This document shows, one piece after another, positions 16,693-25,585 of a stretch of 62,000 nucleotides of DNA. Both the position numbers and the translations under genes were made by a program. The notes below the pieces were generated by a model, which worked only from the letters and a program-made list of their open reading frames with translations, was not told the DNA's origin and did no database searches. Location of the stretch: assembly GCA_035269015.1 (NCBI GenBank), contig DATFJU010000027.1, positions 1 through 62,000 of the forward strand, in the 5' to 3' direction. The stretch is from JAIPJO01 sp035269015 (lineage in GTDB: Bacteria; Patescibacteriota; Patescibacteriia; Patescibacteriales; UBA12465). Within the stretch, counting starts at the first letter, position 1. Each line of letters begins with the position of its first letter.

Positions 16693-18768
16693 ATGAAATT
16701 AGACAAATTATTTAAACCAAAAAGTATTGCAATAATTGGGGCCTCCAATAATAAAGAGAAGTTGGGTTGGCAGATTTTAAGTAACCTGAAAAACTCAGGT
16801 TACAAAGGAAAAATATATCCAATTAATTTGAGTGCTAAGACTATATTAAAAGAAAAAGTGTACACCACTATATTAGACATAAAAGAAAAATTGGACTTAG
16901 TTTTAATTGTAATTCCAGCTAAGTTTGTTGAAGAAGAAATTAAAAAATGTGCTCAAAAAGGAGTTAAAAATGTTATTATCATCAGTGCTGGTTTTAAAGA
17001 AAGTGGTACAGAAGGTAGGGATCGGGAAAGTAGAATTATACAAATAGCTAAGGAGAACAACATTAATATATTAGGCCCTAATTGTTTAGGTATTATTAAT
17101 AATAACGCTAATTTAAATTTAAGCTTCAGTGCTTTATTTGTTGATAAAAAAAAGAAAAGACGTAAAAGTAAAATAGCTGGTGTTTCACAGTCTGGAGCGA
17201 TTGGTAGTGCAATGCTGGATTGGTTTGATAATAAGGGTTTAGAATTGGATGTATTTGTTAGTTTAGGCAACCAAGCAGTAATAAAGGAAAGTCAGATACT
17301 TGATTACTTAGCTAATGATAAAGATATAGATTTAGTAGTACTTTATTTAGAGGAAATTAGTTCAGGCCCAGATATTATGGCTAGTTTAAGTAAATTAACT
17401 CAGAAAAAACCTTGTTTAGTAATTAAATCTGGTCGTAGTCAGGTAAGCTCTAAAATGGCACTTAGTCATACTGGTAGTTTAGCTGGTTCTTGGCAAGCTT
17501 CTAAAACTGTTTTAGAAAGAGGTGGAGCTGTGTTATTAGATAATTTAGATCAGCTTTTTAGCGTTTTAAGTTTATGGCCAGTTCTTTTAAATAAAGATTA
17601 TCAAAAGATATTAAAAGACCTTAGACCTTATTTTGTTTCTAATGCCGGTGGCGCTTTAGTGTTAGCTTTAGATACATTGAATCAGTATAATTTTAAATTA
17701 GGAGCTTTATCTACAAACTCTAAATTAAAAAATCCTTTAGATATTTTAGGAGATGCAGGTGCGGATAAATACAAGCAAACTTTAAAAAGTTTTTTAAATG
17801 AAAAAGAAACAAAACTTTTAATTTGTATTTTAACCCCCCAAAGTTCTAGTGAGGTAGAAGCTACTGCTAAAGTAATAGTATCATTAAATAAAAAGTATAA
17901 AGACAAGATAGTGTTGCCAGTATTTATTGGCGGAAGCAGTTTAAAAAGCGCTAGAGAGATATTCTCTAATAATAGTTTACCAAATTACGAAAGTTTAGAA
18001 CCACTTATTTTTGCACTTAGTAAATTATCTAATTACTTTAGCAGTAAAGATAAAATAAGACTATATAAAAAAAACAAAATTAACACAGATATAAAAAAGA
18101 AAGAAATTACAGAAGTAAAAGATAATAATTTAAAAGATAAACATACAAATAAAGTTTTGGATTATTTAGAATCTTTTAAACTTTTAAATAATTATGACAT
18201 TAATACAGTTAAAACTAAGAAATTAGATAATAATATAGATAAGATTAAAGCTTCTGATTTCCCTCTAGTGTTGAAAGCAGTTGGTCCTAACTTTAATCAT
18301 AAAAGTGATAAGCAAGCTATTATAACTAATATAGAAAACAAAGCTCAGCTGAATACTTATAGTACAAAATTAACAAAACAATTAAAGCAAAATGATTACT
18401 TAGTTTATCAGCCCCAAATAAAAGATTCTTTAGAGTTAATACTTGGTTTTAAAAGAGAAAAGAATTTAGGAGCACTGATTATGATAGGTTGGGGAGGGGT
18501 GAATGCTGAAGTCATTAAAGATTTAGCTTACAGTACTGATGATTTAAGTTTTTCTGAGGCTAAAAATATTGTTAAAAAATTAAAAATATACCAATTAATT
18601 TCTGGCTACAGAGGTAAAGGATCTTATGATTTAAATTCTTTAGCTAAAACACTACAATATGTAGCTAAGTTAGCTAAGGAAAATCCAAACATTAAAGAAT
18701 TAGATATTAATCCTTTATTTGTTCAAGAAAACCAAGTTAAAGCTGGAGATGTAAGGGTAATTACTTGA
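16693..18768 (+). CDS. ADP-forming acetyl/acyl-CoA synthetase, fused alpha-beta
   Basis: Converts acyl-CoA + ADP + phosphate to acid + CoA + ATP, giving ATP directly at the end of fermentation. Domains in order: CoA-binding Rossmann domain (PKSIAIIGASNN, residues ~8-140), succinyl-CoA-ligase-like domains, the phosphohistidine loop LSHTGSLAG with His259, a linker, and a C-terminal ATP-grasp region (DFPLVLKAVGPNFNHKSD, ~510-691; GDVR near the end). Length 691 fits the fused family. The pyruvate:ferredoxin oxidoreductase genes at 24681-28651 supply the expected substrate, acetyl-CoA. It ends in TGA, one base before murJ. The substrate could be another acyl-CoA. Confidence 0.88.
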   Translation: MKLDKLFKPKSIAIIGASNNKEKLGWQILSNLKNSGYKGKIYPINLSAKTILKEKVYTTILDIKEKLDLVLIVIPAKFVEEEIKKCAQKGVKNVIIISAGFKESGTEGRDRESRIIQIAKENNINILGPNCLGIINNNANLNLSFSALFVDKKKKRRKSKIAGVSQSGAIGSAMLDWFDNKGLELDVFVSLGNQAVIKESQILDYLANDKDIDLVVLYLEEISSGPDIMASLSKLTQKKPCLVIKSGRSQVSSKMALSHTGSLAGSWQASKTVLERGGAVLLDNLDQLFSVLSLWPVLLNKDYQKILKDLRPYFVSNAGGALVLALDTLNQYNFKLGALSTNSKLKNPLDILGDAGADKYKQTLKSFLNEKETKLLICILTPQSSSEVEATAKVIVSLNKKYKDKIVLPVFIGGSSLKSAREIFSNNSLPNYESLEPLIFALSKLSNYFSSKDKIRLYKKNKINTDIKKKEITEVKDNNLKDKHTNKVLDYLESFKLLNNYDINTVKTKKLDNNIDKIKASDFPLVLKAVGPNFNHKSDKQAIITNIENKAQLNTYSTKLTKQLKQNDYLVYQPQIKDSLELILGFKREKNLGALIMIGWGGVNAEVIKDLAYSTDDLSFSEAKNIVKKLKIYQLISGYRGKGSYDLNSLAKTLQYVAKLAKENPNIKELDINPLFVQENQVKAGDVRVIT

Positions 18769-18769
18769 A

Positions 18770-20407
18770 ATGCTTAAAAAAATATTTTCCAAATCAACTA
18801 AAACCATTAGTTCGGCAGCTATTTTGGTAGCATTTTTTTCTGTGCTATCTAGATTTTTAGGTATAATTAGAGACAAAATTTTAGCTAGTGAGTTTGGCGC
18901 AGGCGCGACGTTGGATGCATACTTTGCCGCTTTTAGAGTGCCTGATTTACTTTTCAATCTAATTGTTTTAGGGGCATTGTCCGCTGGCTTTATTCCTGTT
19001 TTTACCAAATATATTAAAGATTTTTCTGTAAGTGGAAAAGAAAGTAGGGAGAAGAATAAAGAAGCCTGGCTTTTAAGTACTTATGTTTTAAATCTTTTAA
19101 TGATATCACTGGTGGCAGTATCAATATTAGGTATGATATTTGCTAACTATTTAGTTGATGCCTTAGTTCCTGGTTTTGGACCTGAGCAAAGAGATTTAAC
19201 TGTTACCTTAACTAGAGTAATGTTTTTATCACCAATATTTTTAGGAATCTCCAGTGTTTTGTCTGGAGTTTTGCAGTCATATAAGCGCTTTTTTGCTTAT
19301 TCTTTAGCTCCAATATTATATAATTTAGGTATAATATTAGGAGCAGTGTATTTTTCTAAAGTTTTAGGTCCAGTTGGTTTAGCCTGGGGTGTTATCTTAG
19401 GTGCTTTTTTGCATATGGTAATTCAAGTTCCTTCAGCTTTAATTTCAGGATTTACTTGGCAGTTAAAAGTTGATTTTAAAAATAGTGGACTGAGAAAGAT
19501 ATTAAAAATGATGGTGCCTAGAACTTTAACTTTAGCTATTAGTCAAATTAATTTATTAGTTGTAACTATTATTTCTTCTTCTCTTATTGTTGGATCTTTA
19601 GCAGTGTTTAATTTTGCTAATAATTTACAATCTTTTCCTTTAGGTGTGTTTGGTGTTTCTTTTGCTATCGCTGCTTTTCCTACCCTTTCTAGACTATCAG
19701 GACAAACTGAGAAGATAAAGAAAGTATTTAATAAAACCTTTAAGCAAATACTTTTCTTTATTATTCCTTCTACTGTTTTACTTATCACTCTTAGAGCACA
19801 AATTATTCGTGTAATATTAGGGGCAGGTAAATTTGATTGGCAAGATACTGTTTTAACCATTGATACTTTAGGCTTTTTTGCCTTAAGTTTGTTTGCTCAA
19901 GCTACCCTACCTTTAATGGTGAGAATGTTCTATGCTTATCATGATTCTAGAACACCTTTTTTTATGGGCTTAATTTCTGTAATAGTTAATGTTTTTCTTT
20001 CTTTTTATTTAGCTGGCATTATGGGCGTAGCAGGTTTAGCTCTATCATTTTCAATCTCTATGATACTAAATTTCTTTTTACTTTGGATATCCCTACGTAT
20101 CAAGTTAGGTTCATTTAAAGAAATGAATATTTTAATTTCTATTTTAAAGTTTTCTATTGCCGCTATCCTGGCAGGATTAGCTGTGCAAATAGCTAAGATA
20201 ATAATTTGGACCTTTGTAGATATGACTACTTTCTGGGGGGTCTTTACGCAAGGACTAGGAGCTGGTATCCTAGGTATAATAGTCTATCTAGTAATAGTCT
20301 ATTTACTCAAAGTTGAAGAAATTAATATACTTCTTAAGCGTTCACATAAACGTTTAAAAAAACAAGATTTAGAAATTGGAAATACTGATCAAAATCAGCA
20401 ATTTTAA
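18770..20407 (+). CDS. murJ: Lipid II flippase MurJ (MviN family)
   Basis: Moves the peptidoglycan precursor lipid II across the membrane. The 545-residue protein shows the MurJ start pattern (VAFFSVLSRFLGIIRDKILA), followed by FGAGATLDAYFAAFRVPDLL, then regularly spaced hydrophobic helices (about 14). The middle contains MMVPRTLTLAISQIN and PLGVFGVSFAIAAFPTLS, both typical. It starts one base after the acyl-CoA synthetase stop. With the Mur ligase and FtsK it shows the cell builds peptidoglycan and divides with a septum. Confidence 0.93.
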   Translation: MLKKIFSKSTKTISSAAILVAFFSVLSRFLGIIRDKILASEFGAGATLDAYFAAFRVPDLLFNLIVLGALSAGFIPVFTKYIKDFSVSGKESREKNKEAWLLSTYVLNLLMISLVAVSILGMIFANYLVDALVPGFGPEQRDLTVTLTRVMFLSPIFLGISSVLSGVLQSYKRFFAYSLAPILYNLGIILGAVYFSKVLGPVGLAWGVILGAFLHMVIQVPSALISGFTWQLKVDFKNSGLRKILKMMVPRTLTLAISQINLLVVTIISSSLIVGSLAVFNFANNLQSFPLGVFGVSFAIAAFPTLSRLSGQTEKIKKVFNKTFKQILFFIIPSTVLLITLRAQIIRVILGAGKFDWQDTVLTIDTLGFFALSLFAQATLPLMVRMFYAYHDSRTPFFMGLISVIVNVFLSFYLAGIMGVAGLALSFSISMILNFFLLWISLRIKLGSFKEMNILISILKFSIAAILAGLAVQIAKIIIWTFVDMTTFWGVFTQGLGAGILGIIVYLVIVYLLKVEEINILLKRSHKRLKKQDLEIGNTDQNQQF

Positions 20408-20414
20408 TAATATT

Positions 20415-22223
20415 ATGAAATACAATGTAGATAAAACTAGAAACTTTTGTATTATTGCTCATATTGACCATGGCAAGTCTACTTTAGCTGACAGAATGTT
20501 GGAGTTAACTAAAACAGTCGAAGATAGAAATATGAAAGAGCAGTTATTAGATGGCATGGATCTAGAAAGAGAAAGAGGGATAACAATAAAACTGCAACCA
20601 GTGAGCATGGATTACCGGGAACACCGTTTGAACTTAATTGACACTCCTGGTCATGTTGACTTTGGTTATGAGGTGTCTAGGTCTTTAGCGGCAGTAGAGA
20701 CAGCTGTACTACTAGTTGATGCTACACAAGGTATACAAGCTCAGACTTTAGCTAATCTTTATTTAGCTTTAGATCTTGATTTAAATATTATTCCAGTGAT
20801 AAATAAGGTTGATTTACCAGCAGCTAATTTAGAGAAAAGTAAACAAGAAATAATGGATCTTTTAGGTTGTAAAGAGGAAGAGATAATATATGCTTCAGGG
20901 AAAACTGGTAAAGGGGTAAAGGATATTTTAGATAATATTATTGATCATGGAGAAGCACCTTCAGTAGGAGAAAAAGATTATGCTAGAGCTCTTATATTTG
21001 ATTCTAATTATGATAAGTATAGAGGGGTGGTAGCATATGTTCGAGTTACTGATGGTGAGTTTAATAAAGGAGATAAGATAAGATTAATTGCTAGTGAGTC
21101 AGAAAGTGAGATTTTAGATATTGGTATTTTTAGACCACAGTATTTTTCTACCGACAGTCTTCAAACCGGCAGTATTGGTTATATAGTTACTGGTTTTAAA
21201 GAAGTGAGTCAATCTAAAGTAGGTGATACAATTTGTTTGGAAAAAAATAAAGATGTAAAGCCTTTGCCAGGATATCAGGAAGTAAAACCAATGGTATTTG
21301 CTGGAATATTTCCTAAAGAGGGAGACGATTGGGAGAATTTAAGAGAAGCAGTGGAAAAATTAAAGTTAAATGATGCTTCTTTGTCATATGAAACGGAAAG
21401 ATCAGAAGCTCTTGGCTTTGGTTTACGTTGTGGTTTTTTAGGATTACTGCATTTAGAAATTTTTCAAGAAAGACTAAGAAGGGAATATAATTTAGATATT
21501 ATTGTTACTGTCCCTAGTGTTGCCTACAGTGTTCACACTACAGACGTAAAACAAGAAATCATACGCACACCACAAAGAATGCCTAGGGTAGATAGAATTG
21601 AAAAAATAGAAGAGCCTTGGGTAAAGCTGGATATTATTACCCCCCAAGATTATATTGGACCTATTATGCAGTTAGCTCAAGAAAAGAAAGGTATATATAT
21701 CAATACTGAATATATTAATACTAGCAAAAGCGAGAATGATAAAAGAGCAATTATTCATTATCAACTACCACTGGCAGCTATACTAACAGATTTCTATGAC
21801 AAAATTAAAAGTGCTAGTTCTGGCTATGCCTCTATTAATTATGATTATTTAGGATATAAAGAGGCGGATGTGGTGAAAATGGATATATTAGTAGCAGAAG
21901 AGCCAATTGAATCTTTATCACTTATGGTCTATCGTGATGAAGCATTTACGCAAGGTAAGCAGATTGTAAAGATACTAAAAGATACTTTGCCTAGACAGAT
22001 GTTTGTGGTAAAACTGCAAGCAGCTATTGGTTCTAAGATTGTAGCGGCGGAGAGACTACCGGCCATGCGAAAAGATGTTACCGCTAATTTATATGGTGGA
22101 GATGTTAGTAGAAAAAGGAAGCTTTTAGAAAAACAAAAGAAAGGAAAGAAGAAAATGGAAGCAGGTGGTAGAGGTTCTGTTGATATTCCACCTGAAACAT
22201 TTGTTAAAATATTAAAAAGATAA
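20415..22223 (+). CDS. lepA: Elongation factor 4 (LepA) GTPase
   Basis: Ribosome-associated translational GTPase that acts on stalled or mis-set ribosomes. The G domain has AHIDHGKST at residues 15-23, the switch II motif DTPGHVDF and NKVDLP. The LepA-specific C-terminal domain is present (SSGYASINYDYLGY and AAERLPAMRKDVTANLYGGD). Length is 602 residues, as in the family. An in-frame ATG at 20376 would add 13 residues overlapping murJ; the ATG at 20415 is chosen because MKYNVDKTRNFCIIAH begins at the usual family start. No Shine-Dalgarno. Confidence 0.95.
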   Translation: MKYNVDKTRNFCIIAHIDHGKSTLADRMLELTKTVEDRNMKEQLLDGMDLERERGITIKLQPVSMDYREHRLNLIDTPGHVDFGYEVSRSLAAVETAVLLVDATQGIQAQTLANLYLALDLDLNIIPVINKVDLPAANLEKSKQEIMDLLGCKEEEIIYASGKTGKGVKDILDNIIDHGEAPSVGEKDYARALIFDSNYDKYRGVVAYVRVTDGEFNKGDKIRLIASESESEILDIGIFRPQYFSTDSLQTGSIGYIVTGFKEVSQSKVGDTICLEKNKDVKPLPGYQEVKPMVFAGIFPKEGDDWENLREAVEKLKLNDASLSYETERSEALGFGLRCGFLGLLHLEIFQERLRREYNLDIIVTVPSVAYSVHTTDVKQEIIRTPQRMPRVDRIEKIEEPWVKLDIITPQDYIGPIMQLAQEKKGIYINTEYINTSKSENDKRAIIHYQLPLAAILTDFYDKIKSASSGYASINYDYLGYKEADVVKMDILVAEEPIESLSLMVYRDEAFTQGKQIVKILKDTLPRQMFVVKLQAAIGSKIVAAERLPAMRKDVTANLYGGDVSRKRKLLEKQKKGKKKMEAGGRGSVDIPPETFVKILKR

Positions 22224-22224
22224 T

Positions 22225-22332
22225 ATGCGAAAAAAACATAAAAAAGTGATAAACAAGATTGTTTGGCTCATTATTTCAGTAATGGTTATTTTTTCTATGG
22301 TAGCCTGGACTTTGGGGCCAAGCACATACTAG
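22225..22332 (+). CDS. 35-residue single-helix membrane peptide
   Basis: A very small frame of 35 codons beginning one base after the lepA stop and ending TAG. It has a strongly basic start (MRKKHKKVINK), one hydrophobic helix (residues ~12-28), and a Pro-containing end (LGPSTY). No upstream in-frame competitor or downstream continuation is seen. The basic-then-hydrophobic layout and immediate coupling to lepA support a real gene, and short peptides of this kind seem to occur in related genomes, but no named family was assigned. Confidence 0.6.
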   Translation: MRKKHKKVINKIVWLIISVMVIFSMVAWTLGPSTY

Positions 22333-22388
22333 TATTAAAGAAAGTCGTTTAAAAGCAATTTAGATTTAAAAGCAATTTACATAAGATT

Positions 22389-24128
22389 ATGAATAAACGT
22401 TGGCAGGTAGCGAATTTAATTTCTCAAGATATAATTAAAAGAAAAACTGATATTAATCCAGTTGTTTTGCAGATTTTATATAATAGAGGAATAAAGGAGC
22501 CAGAATATAATTATTTTTTATACCCACAAAGGCAAGAATTGTTTGATCCTTTTTTATTTTCTGATATGGATAAAGCCGTGGGGATAATTATAAAAAACAT
22601 TAAAGCCCAAAAAAAGATACTGATATATGGAGATTATGATGCTGATGGTATAACTTCAACAGCTGTAATGTATGAAGTACTAAAAACATTACAAGCTCAG
22701 GTTGAGACTTATATACCTGATAGAGTTAGTGAAGGTTATGGTTTAAATAAAAAAGCCATAGAGTCTTTTGTTGATAAAGATATAGATTTAATTATTACAG
22801 TTGATAATGGTATTAGAAATAAAGCAGAAGTTTCCTTTGCTCAATCACTAGGAATAGAAGTAATAGTTACCGATCACCACGTCTTTCCTCCTGAAAAAGA
22901 AGAGTGGCCTGGAACTTTAATTATTAACCCCTCTCATCCTGAAGATAATTATCCCTATAAAAAACTAGCAGGAGTTGGTGTTGCTTATAAGTTAGCTACT
23001 GCTTTAATTTCTAAATCAACCTTAAAACAAAGTGATAAGGATAGACTTTTAGAGAAAGAACTAGATTTAGTAGCGCTGGGCACTATTGCAGACTTAGTTC
23101 CTTTAACTGGGGAAAATAGAGTTTTAGTGTATAGAGGTCTTAAAATTATTAATAATAGTTTAAGCTTCTTTAAAAAAGGTAGAACAGGGCTTAGACAACT
23201 TATTAGACAAGCTAATTTGAAACAAGATAAAGATTTACAATCTTGGAATATAGCTTTTCAATTAGGACCAAGACTTAACGCTGCCAGTCGTTTAAAACAT
23301 GCTAATACTGCTTTTGATCTTTTAACTAAAACTAGTAAAACAGAAGTTAGAAATTTAGCTCAAGAATTAGATGAACGCAATCAAAAAAGACAAATGATAA
23401 CTGAGAAGATATATAATGAAGCTAGGCAACAAGTTGATAAGTATGGAGAAGAAAAACAAGCTTTGGTAGCGGTTTGTCCAGAGGGGCAAACTTGGAATGA
23501 AGGTGTGATTGGTTTAGTGGCAGGAAAGATTAGTGATAAATATTATCGTCCCACTTTAGTTATTACAAGAATTCAAGAAGATGATGGTACTTATAGTTTT
23601 AAAGCTTCAGGTAGGTCTGTGCCCGAATTTAATCTTATGGAAGCCTTAGAATCTTTAACTGATAATTTAGATAAATATGGTGGTCACCCTTTAGCTTGTG
23701 GTTTTAGTGTATTCAGTCAAGAGAAGTTAGATGGGTTTGTTGAGAAATTTATAGAATTTTCTAAAAATAAATTAAAAGATAAGGAATTAATTCCTAGTGT
23801 AAATATTGATTTAGAAATTGATATTGAAAGCTGGAATTTAGAAATGTTAGATGAGATTAACAAGCTCAGACCTTTTGGCCAAAACAATCCTGAGCCTTTG
23901 TTTTTGAGTAAAGATGTTAGTATAAGTGAGATAGTAAACATGGGAGCTGATAATCAACATGTTAAGTTTAAGCTTTATGATTTTTGGGCATTAGCCTTTG
24001 GTCAAACTGAGCGTTATCAGGATTTAAAGATCGATGATAAGATTGATATTGTTTATACTGTAGAGATAAATAATTTTAATAATAAAAAGACACTACAATT
24101 TAAGATAGTTGATCTTAAAAAAAGTTAA
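22389..24128 (+). CDS. recJ: Single-strand DNA exonuclease RecJ
   Basis: 5'-3' single-strand DNA nuclease of recombination and mismatch repair. DHH-family motifs are visible in order: YGDYDADGITSTA (motif I), VDNGIRNKAEVSFA, TDHHVFPPE (the DHH motif), GTIADLVPL, then the DHHA1 domain with FKASGRS and GGHPLACGFSV, and an OB-fold end (RPFGQNNPEPLF). Length is 579 residues, full size. It begins 56 bases after the small peptide and is followed by RNase H after 30 bases. Confidence 0.94.
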   Translation: MNKRWQVANLISQDIIKRKTDINPVVLQILYNRGIKEPEYNYFLYPQRQELFDPFLFSDMDKAVGIIIKNIKAQKKILIYGDYDADGITSTAVMYEVLKTLQAQVETYIPDRVSEGYGLNKKAIESFVDKDIDLIITVDNGIRNKAEVSFAQSLGIEVIVTDHHVFPPEKEEWPGTLIINPSHPEDNYPYKKLAGVGVAYKLATALISKSTLKQSDKDRLLEKELDLVALGTIADLVPLTGENRVLVYRGLKIINNSLSFFKKGRTGLRQLIRQANLKQDKDLQSWNIAFQLGPRLNAASRLKHANTAFDLLTKTSKTEVRNLAQELDERNQKRQMITEKIYNEARQQVDKYGEEKQALVAVCPEGQTWNEGVIGLVAGKISDKYYRPTLVITRIQEDDGTYSFKASGRSVPEFNLMEALESLTDNLDKYGGHPLACGFSVFSQEKLDGFVEKFIEFSKNKLKDKELIPSVNIDLEIDIESWNLEMLDEINKLRPFGQNNPEPLFLSKDVSISEIVNMGADNQHVKFKLYDFWALAFGQTERYQDLKIDDKIDIVYTVEINNFNNKKTLQFKIVDLKKS

Positions 24129-24158
24129 GGGAAATAAATTAAAAAATAAAATAATTAT

Positions 24159-24584
24159 ATGAGTAAGGAAAAACTAATTATATATTGTGATGGTGGCTCT
24201 AGAGGTAATCCGGGTCCAGCTGGACTAGGAGCTGTTATCTATGATGAAGATAAAAACAAAGTATTTGAAATCTCCGAGTTTTTAGGTGTAACTACCAATA
24301 ATCAAGCAGAATATAAAGGAGTATTGCAAGCTATTAAAAAAGCCAAAGAGCTAAAAGCCAAAGAGCTGACTTTTTATTTAGACAGTGAGCTAATTGTTAA
24401 ACAGATGAATGGTCAGTATAGGGTAAAAAATAGAGACCTCATACCTTTATACATGGAAATTAGAAAACATGTTTTAGAATTTCAAAAAGTAGAATTCAAT
24501 CATGTCAGAAGAGAATACAATAAAGAAGCAGATGCATTAGCTAACATGGCTATGGACGAACATGGCCCTAAGAAGAAGAGATAA
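24159..24584 (+). CDS. Ribonuclease HI-type
   Basis: Cuts the RNA strand of RNA-DNA hybrids. The 141-residue protein carries the RNase H carboxylates: first Asp in YCDGGSRGNPGP, Glu in NNQAEYKGV, Asp in YLDSELIVKQM and the last Asp in NKEADALANMAMD. HVRREYNKEAD supplies the conserved His region. This subtype (NNQAEY, short, no basic handle) resembles the archaeal/Bacillus-style RNase HI forms. It is the last gene of the + run before a bidirectional terminator. Confidence 0.92.
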   Translation: MSKEKLIIYCDGGSRGNPGPAGLGAVIYDEDKNKVFEISEFLGVTTNNQAEYKGVLQAIKKAKELKAKELTFYLDSELIVKQMNGQYRVKNRDLIPLYMEIRKHVLEFQKVEFNHVRREYNKEADALANMAMDEHGPKKKR

Positions 24585-24612
24585 AGAGTTAATGTTTGCT
24601 AATTAGAATATA

Positions 24613-24643
24613 AAAAAATAGACTTTTATTAAGTCTATTTTTT
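24613..24643. terminator. Bidirectional terminator between RNase H and porB
   Basis: Perfect 13-base stem (24613-24625 and 24631-24643) with loop TTATT. The A6/T6 at the base gives a U tract on either strand, matching the convergent genes. Confidence 0.88.
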
Positions 24644-24680
24644 ATATTAACTAAATCATAATATATTAAAGCAATTTTTT

Positions 24681-25571
24681 CTATAAACCATACTCTTTAA
24701 TATTTTTATCTGCTAAACCTTGTATCTCTTTTATACTTTCTTTTCCTTTAGCGCTTTTGAAAAGATGAGAAAATCTTCCTTGTAGTTTTAGATACTCATC
24801 TACTTTAACTTTTTTCTCAGGTACTTTTGATTTAGATGTTAGCTTTCCATTAGTATATTCAAGTAAAGGGTATAGTCCTGTTTTAGCTGCTAGTTGTCCC
24901 ACTAACATAGCTTTATTTGATTTTATTTTCCAACCAGGAATACAAGGTGCTTGTATTTGAATATAGCTTGGACCCTTAGTGTTAAGAGCTGTTTTGACTT
25001 TCTTGGTTATATCTTGAGGATAGCCAGCAGTGCTTTGAGTTACATAAGGTAAGCCGTGAGCCAAGGCAATTGCTATCATATCTTTTTTCTTTTGTTTTGA
25101 TCCTAGGCTGTCAGTTCCGGCAGGAGTGGTGGTAGTGCTAGAGCTTAAAGGAGTGGCACCTGAAGCTTGAATACCAGTGTTAGAATATGCTTCAGTGTCA
25201 TAGACAATATAGACTATATCTTCAAATCTTTCCCACATACCACTTATTAATCCAAAACCTATATCAAAAGTTCCACCATCACCAGCTTGGACGATAACTT
25301 TAGTGTGTTTGTTTTTCTTTTTATTTAAACTAGCTTTAATACCTGAAGCTACAGCTGAAGGATTCTCAAACAGTGAATGAATCCAAGGTACACCCCAAGA
25401 ACTTTCAGGGTAGGGAGTAGTAGTTACCTCCAGGCAACCGGTAGCATTAGCAATAATTACATCTTTAGTCATAGCTCTAGTAGCTGCCATAGCTGCTATA
25501 AGTTGACCACAACCGGCACAGGCGCGGTGACCTGAGTTTAATATTCCCTTGTTATTTTCTATTTTATTCAT
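24681..25571 (-). CDS. porB: Pyruvate:ferredoxin oxidoreductase, beta (TPP) subunit
   Basis: Thiamine-diphosphate subunit of the enzyme that oxidises pyruvate to acetyl-CoA and CO2 while reducing ferredoxin. Cys18 and Cys21 (RACAGCGQ), Cys46 (ATGCLEV) and a later Cys in QAPCIPGW fit the proximal 4Fe-4S cluster. TPP/Mg2+ binding shows as GDGGTFDIGFG and DTEAYSNTG. Length of 296 residues is usual. It is last in a minus-strand operon and is separated from porA by an unrelated membrane-protein gene. Related 2-oxoacid oxidoreductases are possible, but the four-subunit layout and GVPWIHSLFEN region favour pyruvate. Confidence 0.93.
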   Translation of the reverse strand: MNKIENNKGILNSGHRACAGCGQLIAAMAATRAMTKDVIIANATGCLEVTTTPYPESSWGVPWIHSLFENPSAVASGIKASLNKKKNKHTKVIVQAGDGGTFDIGFGLISGMWERFEDIVYIVYDTEAYSNTGIQASGATPLSSSTTTTPAGTDSLGSKQKKKDMIAIALAHGLPYVTQSTAGYPQDITKKVKTALNTKGPSYIQIQAPCIPGWKIKSNKAMLVGQLAAKTGLYPLLEYTNGKLTSKSKVPEKKVKVDEYLKLQGRFSHLFKSAKGKESIKEIQGLADKNIKEYGL

Positions 25572-25585
25572 ATTTCTTTATTTTA

